Part shown: in pieces, positions 8,832-15,387 of the stretch
How positions within the stretch are numbered: the first letter of the stretch is position 1
How the letters are laid out: each line of letters begins with the position of its first letter
Source: Proteobacteria bacterium ST_bin11
Lineage (GTDB): Bacteria; Pseudomonadota; Gammaproteobacteria; Methylococcales; Methylomonadaceae
NCBI GenBank assembly: GCA_002083615.1
Contig: MSXO01000072.1
Location: 19,400 to 34,786, forward strand
Direction of reading: 5' to 3'
Length of the DNA: 15,387 bases
Program-made: the position numbers and the translations under genes
The notes under the pieces: model-generated
Databases searched by the model: none
Told to the model about the DNA's origin: nothing
Seen by the model: the letters and a program-made list of their open reading frames with translations, nothing else

Positions 8832-11800
8832 CAGCTAGCTCTCTGACCATGGGCGCCAATTCCGCGAGATAAGCGTCATCGATTTCCATCTCCACCAATT
8901 CACGCTGGCCAACGACCTGATATCGGTTTTTGAACAATCGCAGAACATCGGGGTCTGGGTCGGGAAATGCCGACAGCAAGGTGATGCCGTTATTACTGAG
9001 TAATTCCAACAACAGCTCGATATTGACCTGGTGTAGTTCCTTTAATTCATCCATCGGCCAGATGATGTTTAAGGGTTGGTCCTTGCGGATCATGTTGACC
9101 AAGGCGATAAAGAAGACGCACAAAATCAGATAGGACAAGCCATGACTGGAGATTTGCTGTAACTCCTCGGCATGGGTGGCGCGTTTGCTACGGCCGTTTT
9201 CGCTGACTATGATCTCCAGTTCCAACAAGTTGACCAGTTTCATTTCCACCCGACCCTTGCCTGGCATCTGTTCCGCTACCAAACGCACCATGTCCGCAAA
9301 GGCCTCGCCGGGCAACCGGCCATCGCCGTTGCGGTTCCAGTCATCGTATTGCTTGGTAAAGGCGACGATTTGAGGCCAATAGCCCAAAGTCTGCACTTTT
9401 GAGGTCAAGCGCCCCTGGATGCTTTCGATTTTATCGAAACGGATATTGCTATCAATATGTTTTGCCAAACGTCTGGACAGTGAATCGATGCCGCGGTCGA
9501 AATGTTCCAACGCTTGTTGATAATTCCGGATTACCGCGCCGAACAGATTGGCCTGATTAACTAATAGACTGCGAAGATCCTGGTAAGCACTGTCGTACCA
9601 ATTCAAGATTGGCGATAGCCAGGCCGTTTCATCGCTGTCCAGGCCCAGTTCATTCTCCTGACTAGCATAATACTGGGCCGGACCGGTGCCGGGATATCGG
9701 GCTAAGGTCTGTTTCAAATGCCTCAGCTTGGCCAGCAGCAGGCGACGCTGGCTTTTATAAGCCTCGTTCAAGCTACGATATTCGTTTTGTAATAAGGCCA
9801 AGGTATGCGATTCGTCAAAACTGATGACATTGGCGGCATAACGTGCATAGGGCGTGCAGTCGTCTAGTAATTGTTCGAGAGTCTTCAATTCCTGCGTCAA
9901 TTTCTCAAGCGATGCGGCCAGCTGATCCATCTCGGCTTTTAATGCTCTGCTGTGCTGTTGATAATGGTGCTTGGCGGCTTCGTACTGTGCCTCGGTTAGC
10001 CGGAGTTCTGCAGTTAGTTGGCGAATCGCAATGCTCAGCTGAGGGTAGCCAGACCAATGCAGTTGCTCCCAACGCCGATATTCGCTGACTGTTTCAGCTG
10101 CGGCTTTGGCGGCTTGCAACTGCTTTTTCAAAGTATCAATTCGGGTCTCAAGCTGTTGCAAGGCATCGACATCGATTTTTCGGGTTTTCAGACTGTTCAG
10201 TCGTTGCTGATCGAGTTCTTGAAGGGCCTGTTGCTCTTGGCTTTTTAGCACTGAAATGTCTTGCCGGATATGCTCGACTTGTTGGCCGGCAACCTGTTTG
10301 ATTCGGGCGATAACCGTGTCGAGTTCGACAGCCAGCTGCTTTTCCTCGTGTTGCAGTTGCCGTTTTAAGCCCTCTAATTGTTGTTTGGTATCTGCCAAAG
10401 CATGCTCGACTGCTACTTTTTCAGTCTCCAACTGTTGTCTGCGCTGACGTTTGCTGCTTTCAATTTGCAGCTTCAAAGAGCCTAGTTCGCTGTGAATTCC
10501 CTTCAAACCGGTGAGCAGGCGACCCTGCTCGGTTTCGGCTTGTTGGGATTGCTTGTGCAGTTGGTTATCAATCTTTTTCAAAGCCGTCAATTGTTGCTCG
10601 ACCTGTTCGTCCAAGCCGGCCAACTCGCGTAAGCGATGTTCATGGTCAGCCAGCACGGCGCGGATTTGCTGTTCGTCGGCTGCCAAATCCGCCGGCAGTA
10701 CCTCCAGATTCAGTGACACCCCGTACAATCCGGTTGGCTTTTCCACTAACGTCGGCTCAAGGTCTTCTCGCAGTAATAGTTCCGGATTAACCACTTTGGC
10801 AATGTTCTGCGCCCAGCCGGGTTGATGCTCACGTAAAAAACGCAGCAAGGTATCGGCTTCGGTATCCAGTTGTCTCTTTAAACGACTGATCGTCTCATCA
10901 ATCGCTTGTTTCTCTGACTGATAATGACGCTTTTGGTCCAAAACAGACTCGACTTCGGCCTGATTGGCTTTGATTCGCTTGTTGATGCCAGCAACGTCAT
11001 TTTTCGCCTGTTCCAATTGTTGTTGCAGGCTTTGCTGAAGTTCCAGCTTGGCTTCTCGGGTTTGGAGTAATTCCGGATCAGGTTGGATTTGGGCAATCTG
11101 TGCATTCAGCGCCCCCAGCTTTCCCTGAACCTCACCGGCCGATCCATGTAGCTTTTCCTGTTCGCCATTATTCGCGGCTCTCAGTTGTTCTCGGGCCTGG
11201 TTATGTTCCGCACGATGTTTGGCTTCATCTTGGCTTACCTGTGCCTTGACCTCACCCATCTGCCGTTCATGTTGGTACCGCTGCTCGGCGTAAGCTTTCT
11301 CGGTGTCAGCCTTGATCGCGGCGAATTGAGCATTAATGTCCTGCACTTCAGAGGTCAGTTGCTCATAGTGCTGTTGTTCCCTGGCCAGATTGTCGGAGAG
11401 GACAGACTGTTGCTCGGCCTGACGAATACTCAGCTGTATTTCTTTGGCGTCCCATTCGGCTTTTTCTTTCTCCAGTTGGGTTTTCTGCTTTTCCTGGCTG
11501 CTGAGCTCGGCTCTTTGTTGGGCAATAGCCGATTGCATCTGAAGCTCCTCGATTTCCCAAGCAGTCTTCAGGGTTTTCAGTGATTGTTCGGCTTGTGAAA
11601 GCTGTTCTTGTTGCCCTTGCTGTTGCTGGCGATAACGCTCCTTCAACAGCAATAGGCGCTTGTAAAGTTCACCGAATCGGCTTTTAAATTGTTCCTGTTC
11701 AGCCGCAAGCTCACTGAGTTCTGTGGCCTGTTCCCGCTCGGCTTCGCTGTGTTGGTAGGCCCGGTATTCCTTGTGCCAATCCTCTAATTTATCCATAGAG

Positions 11801-12480
11801 ACATCCAAGGCAATGGAATCGCGGTTCTCGTCGATACAGTTGACCAGCATTTCCCGCAAGTCGGCAAAATCAGTCGAACGTTGGAGCATGCCGGAGACGA
11901 TTTTTTCGATGTCCTTCAGTCGCCGCCCGGCACTACCCTGACAAAAGCTAAAACGGGCAATCAAATTGCGCAATTCCTGACCCTTGCTATGCGGCAGGTT
12001 TTGAATCACCGTGCGATAGTCGCTACAGGACGTCAGCTGATTGCTGGAATTAATTTGACGTTTGTCCAAATGCCGTTTCAGATCGCGGCAGGAAATCGGA
12101 TAGCAAGAGCCATCCAGCCGAGTTTCCAGAAAATCGTCACGATCAAAGCCCTTATCGACGAAGCGATAGCAAAGACCTTCTTCATTGAGTGAGGCATAGA
12201 TCACTACCAGGCAAACTTGCTGATCCCGGCGATACTCGAAAATGATGTAAGACGACTCATTGGGCAAATAATGCTTGGCAAAGCTGTCGGTGACTTTACT
12301 TCTCGGCACCAATCGCCCAGGTCGTTCGCCAAAAAACAACGGGATCAATCGCAGCAAGGTGGTTTTACCAGCACCGTTGACACCGTTCAGGTTGGTGTGC
12401 CCCTCCAACCGAACTTCTTGTAACGTGCCCGGTTTATAGGAGTCGATCAAAATCAGCCGAATTAATGCAAAACTTCCCAT
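8824..12480 (-). CDS. SMC/MukB-like coiled-coil ATPase, JetC/MksB-like
   Basis: This 1218-residue protein is the motor of the locus, an SMC-type ATPase expected to dimerise and extrude DNA loops. Domains in order: an ABC head half with Walker A GVNGAGKT (33-40, K39); a long coiled coil from ~235 to 540 rich in Q, E, K and A heptads; a compact hinge-like segment ~543-600 (LLRFLREHQPGWAQNIAKVV ... GLYGVSLNLEVL); a returning coiled coil ~600-900; and a C-terminal head half with signature ISSHGLSYL (~1110-1118) and Walker B LNIIWPMDE (D1144, E1145). The head and hinge text resembles the P-loop family Pfam calls DUF3584, as I recall it. The start ATG 12480 has a good AAGGTAA ribosome-binding site. 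It is first in the operon. Chromosomal MukB is larger (~1480 residues) and sits with smtA-mukF-mukE, so a mobile MksB/JetC relative is the better fit. RecN or Rad50-type proteins lack these partners. Confidence 0.87.
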   Translation of the reverse strand: MGSFALIRLILIDSYKPGTLQEVRLEGHTNLNGVNGAGKTTLLRLIPLFFGERPGRLVPRSKVTDSFAKHYLPNESSYIIFEYRRDQQVCLVVIYASLNEEGLCYRFVDKGFDRDDFLETRLDGSCYPISCRDLKRHLDKRQINSSNQLTSCSDYRTVIQNLPHSKGQELRNLIARFSFCQGSAGRRLKDIEKIVSGMLQRSTDFADLREMLVNCIDENRDSIALDVSMDKLEDWHKEYRAYQHSEAEREQATELSELAAEQEQFKSRFGELYKRLLLLKERYRQQQQGQQEQLSQAEQSLKTLKTAWEIEELQMQSAIAQQRAELSSQEKQKTQLEKEKAEWDAKEIQLSIRQAEQQSVLSDNLAREQQHYEQLTSEVQDINAQFAAIKADTEKAYAEQRYQHERQMGEVKAQVSQDEAKHRAEHNQAREQLRAANNGEQEKLHGSAGEVQGKLGALNAQIAQIQPDPELLQTREAKLELQQSLQQQLEQAKNDVAGINKRIKANQAEVESVLDQKRHYQSEKQAIDETISRLKRQLDTEADTLLRFLREHQPGWAQNIAKVVNPELLLREDLEPTLVEKPTGLYGVSLNLEVLPADLAADEQQIRAVLADHEHRLRELAGLDEQVEQQLTALKKIDNQLHKQSQQAETEQGRLLTGLKGIHSELGSLKLQIESSKRQRRQQLETEKVAVEHALADTKQQLEGLKRQLQHEEKQLAVELDTVIARIKQVAGQQVEHIRQDISVLKSQEQQALQELDQQRLNSLKTRKIDVDALQQLETRIDTLKKQLQAAKAAAETVSEYRRWEQLHWSGYPQLSIAIRQLTAELRLTEAQYEAAKHHYQQHSRALKAEMDQLAASLEKLTQELKTLEQLLDDCTPYARYAANVISFDESHTLALLQNEYRSLNEAYKSQRRLLLAKLRHLKQTLARYPGTGPAQYYASQENELGLDSDETAWLSPILNWYDSAYQDLRSLLVNQANLFGAVIRNYQQALEHFDRGIDSLSRRLAKHIDSNIRFDKIESIQGRLTSKVQTLGYWPQIVAFTKQYDDWNRNGDGRLPGEAFADMVRLVAEQMPGKGRVEMKLVNLLELEIIVSENGRSKRATHAEELQQISSHGLSYLILCVFFIALVNMIRKDQPLNIIWPMDELKELHQVNIELLLELLSNNGITLLSAFPDPDPDVLRLFKNRYQVVGQRELVEMEIDDAYLAELAPMVRELADV

Positions 12481-12494
12481 CCGTTACCTTTTTG

Positions 12495-12524
12495 ACTATA
12501 CAAGTTTCCTTGATTACCTCTCAA
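12495..12524 (-). promoter_or_regulatory. Possible promoter upstream of the SMC operon
   Basis: On the minus strand TTGAGA (12519-12524) and TATAGT (12495-12500) are separated by 18 bases, a fair sigma-70-like match. The -10 lies only 14 bases before the ATG at 12480, so the leader would be very short and the ribosome-binding site would sit at the very 5' end of the message. Transcription from the HU gene promoter reading into the operon is an alternative. Confidence 0.3.
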
Positions 12525-12585
12525 ACGAACTATCCAACATCGACCAGTCCATTCAGGGAAAAGAGGGAAGTGGCGGCGTCATCCT

Positions 12586-12611
12586 AATTTGAAAATCAGT
12601 TACCTCAAATT
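12586..12611 (-). repeat. Inverted repeat at the 3' end of the HU gene
   Basis: AATTTGA (12586-12592) and TCAAATT (12605-12611) form a 7-base perfect inverted repeat with a 12-base loop, touching the HU stop codon. It is AT-rich and no T-run follows on the minus strand, so it is at most a weak transcript-end structure. Confidence 0.3.
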
Positions 12612-12883
12612 CACTGAACCGCGTCTTTCAAACCTTTGCCGGCTTTGAACGATGGCAGTTTAGCCGCTGCAATGGTAATCGCTTCGCCGGTTTGCGGATT
12701 GCGGCCGGCGCGCTCCGCACGTTCTTTCACTTCAAACGTACCGAAGCCTACCAAAGCCACGGAATCACCCGCTTTCAGTGCAGTTTGGATGGATTGGGTA
12801 ATACTATCCAATGCGCGGGAGGCATCGGCTTTGCTGATTTCGGCATGGCCTGCAATTGCTGCTATTAGGTCGGATTTATTCAT
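12611..12883 (-). CDS. HU-family (HU-beta-like) nucleoid DNA-binding protein
   Basis: HU is a small dimeric protein that bends and constrains DNA. The 90-residue product is a full-length member: MNKSDLIAAIA opening, the helical dimerisation part, the GFGTFEVKERAERAGRNPQTGE segment with GFGTF at 46-50 and the intercalating-arm tip RNPQTGE with proline 63, and a C-terminal KLPSFKAGKGLKDAV. The start ATG 12883 is preceded by AGGA at a suitable distance. It lies 130 bases upstream of the SMC gene on the same strand, with no convincing terminator between, so read-through into the operon is possible. HU genes occur on many conjugative elements as accessory nucleoid proteins, so the link with the SMC system may be incidental or functional. 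It could be a second copy beside a chromosomal hupB, which cannot be judged here; I therefore give no symbol. Confidence 0.95.
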   Translation of the reverse strand: MNKSDLIAAIAGHAEISKADASRALDSITQSIQTALKAGDSVALVGFGTFEVKERAERAGRNPQTGEAITIAAAKLPSFKAGKGLKDAVQ

Positions 12884-13288
12884 TTTGGTCCTAAAAGAGT
12901 TGTTTAAAAATTAAATAGCAATATAAAGAGTTGATTAACCGCAAGTGTTATGCCGAGCAAAATCTTGATATTTATGATTATGGCATAGCAATTGGAGTGA
13001 TAGGACTATTGGCGTGATCCATGATAGTACTTCAAATGGATCTGGTGATAATTTTGTTCCTAATTCACTGCCAGTCCACTAAACGATACATTTAGGTTCA
13101 TTGCCATCGCATTACAAATAACCCAATTTTGAATTAAACCGATCCGTCATGAATGAATTCCATTATTAATTGTTTTTCCAACATTCCAGGGCAGTTTGTG
13201 TCAATTGAAGGGATAACCTTAGTTGCTCATGTAACTCTTGGGTATGTCTAATTCAGTTCTTGAAAATACTTTAGCGTCCTTCCACGTC

Positions 13289-13313
13289 GCCGAAGCGTTT
13301 TGTCGCTTTCGGC
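13289..13313. repeat. GC-rich inverted repeat (hairpin) in the HU-toxin intergenic region
   Basis: GCCGAAGCG (13289-13297) and CGCTTTCGGC (13304-13313) pair over nine bases with one bulged T and a six-base TTTTGT loop. It is an island of GC in AT-rich DNA. It could be a REP-like element, a recombination-site arm or a transcript hairpin; no T-tract follows on either strand, so it is not a standard terminator. Confidence 0.5.
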
Positions 13314-13396
13314 CTAAGCAGGTCTTGAACCATTTTCGCGTCGATTTTATTAAGGTCCTTCGCTTTAACTCATAACGTAATTGGGTAATCAATCAG

Positions 13397-13414
13397 TGAT
13401 AATGCGGTTTATCA
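13397..13414. repeat. Inverted repeat downstream of the toxin gene
   Basis: TGATAA (13397-13402) and TTATCA (13409-13414) are perfect inverted arms with a six-base loop, about 20 bases past the toxin stop on the minus strand. It may be a weak 3' hairpin of the toxin-antitoxin transcript or a protein-binding site; without a T-run I do not call it a terminator. Confidence 0.35.
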
Positions 13415-13433
13415 TCGGTCAGTATGTCCCGTC

Positions 13434-13745
13434 TCAAAGCCTGTCCTTGAGCCTCGCCAACAGGTTCATACGTTCATGCAGCACGGCCAAGATCACGGGC
13501 TTCCGGCCTTCTGGTGAGGACATGAAGAAAATATAGTGATGTTCACAGCGACACACCCGGACCTGGGGATACTTGGGGAAAAGCACCTTGGAGAATAGTC
13601 GCCCTTCCGCAATAGCCAGGAAGCGTTTGTTTAACAATTCGGCATAACGAAACGCTTGCTCACGCCCCCATGTGTCATCGGTATAGCGGGCGATAGCGGA
13701 CAAATCCTGGATAGCCTCCGCCGTAAAATCAACGGGCAGGCTCAT
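13434..13745 (-). CDS. RelE/ParE-superfamily toxin
   Basis: The 103-residue product has the usual ParE/RelE-fold layout: a first strand (VDFTAEAIQDL), a helix pair containing IARYTDDTWG and QAFRYAELLNKRF, a central strand VRVCRCEHHYIFF, and a last strand plus tail VILAVLHERMNLLARLKDRL. The HHYIFF and AVLHERM pieces are typical of ParE-like members, which poison DNA gyrase; RelE-like members instead cleave mRNA on the ribosome, so the target is inferred only. ATG 13745 overlaps the antitoxin stop by 4 bases (ATGA), the standard antitoxin-first, coupled arrangement. On a conjugative element such a pair usually promotes maintenance of the element by killing cells that lose it. Length is normal for the family and no defect is visible. 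Confidence 0.9.
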   Translation of the reverse strand: MSLPVDFTAEAIQDLSAIARYTDDTWGREQAFRYAELLNKRFLAIAEGRLFSKVLFPKYPQVRVCRCEHHYIFFMSSPEGRKPVILAVLHERMNLLARLKDRL

Positions 13746-13993
13746 GAATCGGTGTTGACCAGGGTTTCCTCAAAGATGGTATGAACGGACGCACTCACGA
13801 CTTCGCCACGTTCGGCGGCTTCAATGCGGGGTTTTAAGAACGCTTCCAGTTCCTGCATGGCTTTTTCTTCATCGGCGGTCAGCGGCAACAAACGCTGCAT
13901 GGCATATTCCTTGATGCTTTTACCCTGTAAGGCAGCCATTGCCTTAATGCTTTGATGCTGTTGATCGGTGATCTCTATCGTCAGGCGGCTCAT
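13742..13993 (-). CDS. ParD/RHH-like antitoxin of the RelE/ParE pair
   Basis: The 83-residue product opens MSRLTIEITDQQHQSIKAMA, an N-terminal strand followed by a helix as in ribbon-helix-helix antitoxins, then GKSIKEYAMQRLLPL for the second helix, and an acidic C-terminal part (EEKAMQELEAFLKPRIEAAE ... SVHTIFEETL) that would wrap the toxin. I chose ATG 13993 rather than the in-frame TTG at 14035, because homologous antitoxins begin MSRLTI and a GGGA stands just upstream; the longer version would also run into the likely promoter. The stop overlaps the toxin start. Such antitoxins repress their own promoter, and the upstream region has a plausible promoter with repeated ACATTTTT-like elements. 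The family call is confident, the exact subfamily (ParD versus a RelB-like group) less so. Confidence 0.88.
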   Translation of the reverse strand: MSRLTIEITDQQHQSIKAMAALQGKSIKEYAMQRLLPLTADEEKAMQELEAFLKPRIEAAERGEVVSASVHTIFEETLVNTDS

Positions 13994-14023
13994 GGTCCCA
14001 TCCGTTCGGTGGCTTAAAATCTC

Positions 14024-14052
14024 ACTATGGCACAAAAATGTAAAAATGTTAA
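14024..14052 (-). promoter_or_regulatory. Likely promoter and operator of the toxin-antitoxin operon
   Basis: On the minus strand TTAACA (14047-14052) and CATAGT (14024-14029) are spaced by exactly 17 bases, giving a leader of about 25 bases before ATG 13993. The spacer contains the direct repeat ACATTTTT-ACATTTTT, a reasonable binding site for the autoregulating antitoxin. The operator role is inferred. Confidence 0.45.
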
Positions 14053-14103
14053 TTTGTGTTTTTAGGCCCTGGTCGCTGCAAAACCTGGTTCGAAAAGACC
14101 CGT

Positions 14104-14133
14104 TTGTCTAATAAACAAAGGCTTTTTAGACAA
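14104..14133. repeat. Inverted repeat between the antitoxin and recombinase genes
   Basis: TTGTCTA (14104-14110) and TAGACAA (14127-14133) are perfect inverted arms 16 bases apart. A smaller pair, TTTGT and ACAAA, lies at the left arm. It sits between two divergent genes and next to a tyrosine recombinase, so it could be a recombinase core site or a regulator site; nothing further supports either. Confidence 0.4.
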
Positions 14134-14193
14134 CATGCAAACCCCATAAAACCAAGGACTCGCGTGCTTACCCTATTAAAGGATGAGAGCTAC

Positions 14194-14229
14194 TGATTTT
14201 GATGGGATCTCGAATCCTAATTCAAATCA
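14194..14229. repeat. Nested inverted repeat just upstream of the recombinase start
   Basis: Outer arms TGATTT (14194-14199) and AAATCA (14224-14229) enclose inner arms GGAT (14205-14208) and ATCC (14214-14217). The structure ends 15 bases before ATG 14245, so it could be an operator, an mRNA leader hairpin or a recombination site. Arms are short, so chance is possible. Confidence 0.3.
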
Positions 14230-14244
14230 CAATAGGTAACGCCC

Positions 14245-15208
14245 ATGTTGAATCAACCCGTTAACGCATCATCGCTTACGACCTGTCCCCGCTTGATAAC
14301 CCGCCAGCGAGCGGGCGCATCGCCGCTTTCTGGAGTTTTTCGCGGCCAATATCCGCAACCGGCACACGCGGCGGGCCTATGCTCGCGCCGTGATGGAATT
14401 TCTCGATTGGTGCGAGGTAACGGCGGGTATCGTATCGATCTTCGAGGTGCAGCCGTTGCATGTTGCCAGCTGGATCGAGGGCAAAACCCGTCAGGTCTCC
14501 GCCCCAACGGTCAAGCAACAGTTAGCCGCCGTTCGCCATTGTTTTGACTGGCTGGTGACCGGGCAAGTGGTGTCGTTGAATCCCGCCGCCTCGGTTCGCG
14601 GTCCGGCGCATCGGGTAAAAGTCGGCAAGACGCCGGTGCTAGATGCCGAGGATGCCCGCCGCCTGTTGAATAGTATCGATACCGGGACACTTATCGGTCT
14701 ACGCGACCGGGCCCTGATCGCGTTGATGATCTATTCCTTCGCCCGCATCGGCGCGGCTTTGGGTATGAAGATCGAGGACGTCTACACGCAAAACCGCCGC
14801 CTCTGGGTGCGGTTGCGGGAGAAAGGCGGTAAACGCCATGAAATGCCCTGCCACCATCACCTTGAAGATTATCTCCTGGCCTATATCGAAGGGGCTGGGC
14901 TAAGCGATGATCCCAAGGGCTTATTGTTTCGCAGTCTGGGTCGCGGCACCGGTCGGCTGAGCGTCTCTTCTCTGGGTCAAGCCAATGCACATGCGATGAT
15001 TCAGCGCCGGGTTGCCGCCGCCGGCATTGCCACCAAGATTGGTAATCATAGTTTTCGGGCGACCGGCATCACCCTTTATTTGAAAAACGGCGGTACATTA
15101 GAGAAAGCGGCCGTGATGGCCAACCACGCCAGTACCCGCACCACCCAGCTCTATGACCGTCGCCGCGATGAGGTGACGCTGGATGAAGTCGAGCGGATCA
15201 GGATTTGA
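14245..15208 (+). CDS. Tyrosine recombinase (XerC/XerD-like integrase), frameshifted near the N-terminus
   Basis: A site-specific recombinase of the phage-integrase family. The catalytic domain is complete; numbering from the in-frame ATG at 14390, the residues are R119 (SFARIGAALGM), a lysine at 145 or 148 (REKGGK), H220 and R223 (NHSFRATG), H246 (MANHAS) and nucleophile Y255 (QLYDRR). The core-binding domain is visible upstream of ATG 14390 in the same frame (RRFLEFFAANIRN, TRRAYARAV), but that frame hits stops at 14294-14299 and has no ATG. A proper start, ATG 14245 with AGGTAA 8 bases before it, lies in another frame. One extra C in the CCC run at 14300-14302 explains everything: removing it gives RLITASERAHRRFLEFF and a ~320-residue protein. 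So the gene is either a recent frameshift mutant or carries a sequencing error; as it stands only an N-truncated product from 14390 (272 residues) could be made. Confidence 0.85.
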
Positions 15209-15387
15209 AGGTAAAGGTTGTCATCTACTGCGATCCTTGTGGCTGCGTCATTGAGTAAACAACTCGATCCATTTTGCCAGCCGTGTTTCTCAAGCGGCCA
15301 GCCCGCCAAATCCTGATTTTTGGAACGGGGTGGCTACAAAGCAGTCACTGGTGACCTCAACCAATCGGCCATTTTCTGACAGTCATT
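15209..15387 (+). other. Right-end intergenic stretch, nothing recognised
   Basis: No reading frame with a ribosome-binding site, no RNA gene and no strong inverted repeat was seen in the 179 bases after the recombinase stop. A neighbouring gene may begin beyond the window. Confidence 0.5.

Larger units (their letters stand above)
12884..13433. other. Intergenic region, about 550 bases, no gene recognised
   Basis: AT-rich DNA between the HU gene and the toxin gene. The part next to HU (12884-12960) must hold its promoter on the minus strand, but no -10/-35 pair stands out. On the minus strand a short open stretch of about 32 codons reads ...LNKIDAKMVQDLL... across roughly 13270-13370; it has no ribosome-binding site and no family I know, and may be a remnant. 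Two inverted repeats lie here and are listed separately. Confidence 0.6.

Noticed and set aside
6988..12480. Host chromosomal MukBEF condensin
   Set aside because: The ATPase is ~250 residues shorter than MukB, the gene order differs, a Toprim gene is fused into the same coupled array, and the locus sits among conjugation genes.
8824..12480. SbcC/Rad50 or Lamassu-type SMC
   Set aside because: No SbcD/Mre11-like phosphoesterase and no LmuA/LmuC-type partner is present, while MukE-like, MukF-like and Toprim partners are. No CxxC zinc hook is visible at the coiled-coil tip; the tip carries a folded hinge-like segment.
13270..13370. Small minus-strand gene of about 32 codons
   Set aside because: No ribosome-binding site, no recognisable family, and the internal ATG would give only about 20 residues.
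13994..14035. Longer antitoxin starting at TTG 14035
   Set aside because: It would overlap the likely -10 element, and the family N-terminus MSRLTI begins exactly at ATG 13993.

Overview
The window looks like part of a gammaproteobacterial conjugative element (an integrative conjugative element or large plasmid) carrying accessory cargo. The left end holds two adjacent mating-pair genes of an F/SXT-type (MPF_F) type IV secretion system, traU (cut by the window edge) and traN. They are followed by a long block on the opposite strand, and then by a toxin-antitoxin pair and a tyrosine recombinase. I tentatively favour a gammaproteobacterial host because of the TraU/TraN type and the HU sequence; the genus cannot be fixed from sequence alone.

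Layout: 2-943 traU (+); 948-3722 traN (+); 3747-12480 a tightly packed five-gene operon on the minus strand; 12611-12883 an HU-family gene (-); 12884-13433 intergenic with two small inverted repeats; 13434-13993 a ParD/ParE-like antitoxin-toxin pair (-); 14245-15208 a tyrosine recombinase (+) whose N-terminus is broken by an apparent single-base frameshift; 15209-15387 nothing recognised.

The central operon is the main point of interest. In transcription order it encodes an SMC/MukB-like coiled-coil ATPase (JetC/MksB-like, 1218 aa), a small MukE/MksE-like protein (JetB-like, 207 aa), a MukF/kleisin-like helical protein (JetA-like, 407 aa, TTG start), and a short Toprim protein (JetD/MksG-like, 288 aa). 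The first four overlap by 4-8 bases and together look like a divergent Wadjet (MksBEFG/JetABCD) anti-plasmid condensin, but in the order C-B-A-D rather than the familiar A-B-C-D. A fifth gene, 20 bases further on, encodes a 785-residue protein of unknown family with a C-terminal PD-(D/E)XK nuclease core (GEID...FEIK). It is visibly more AT-rich than its neighbours and carries a perfect in-frame 45-base tandem duplication. An HU-like DNA-bending protein is encoded just upstream on the same strand.

Working model (inference): the Jet-like complex would extrude loops on incoming circular DNA and the Toprim subunit would cleave it. The extra nuclease could be an additional effector or an independently acquired defence gene. 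The island sits directly downstream of traN, the place where SXT/R391-family elements have a known cargo hotspot, so the conjugative element seems to carry a system that attacks competing smaller plasmids.
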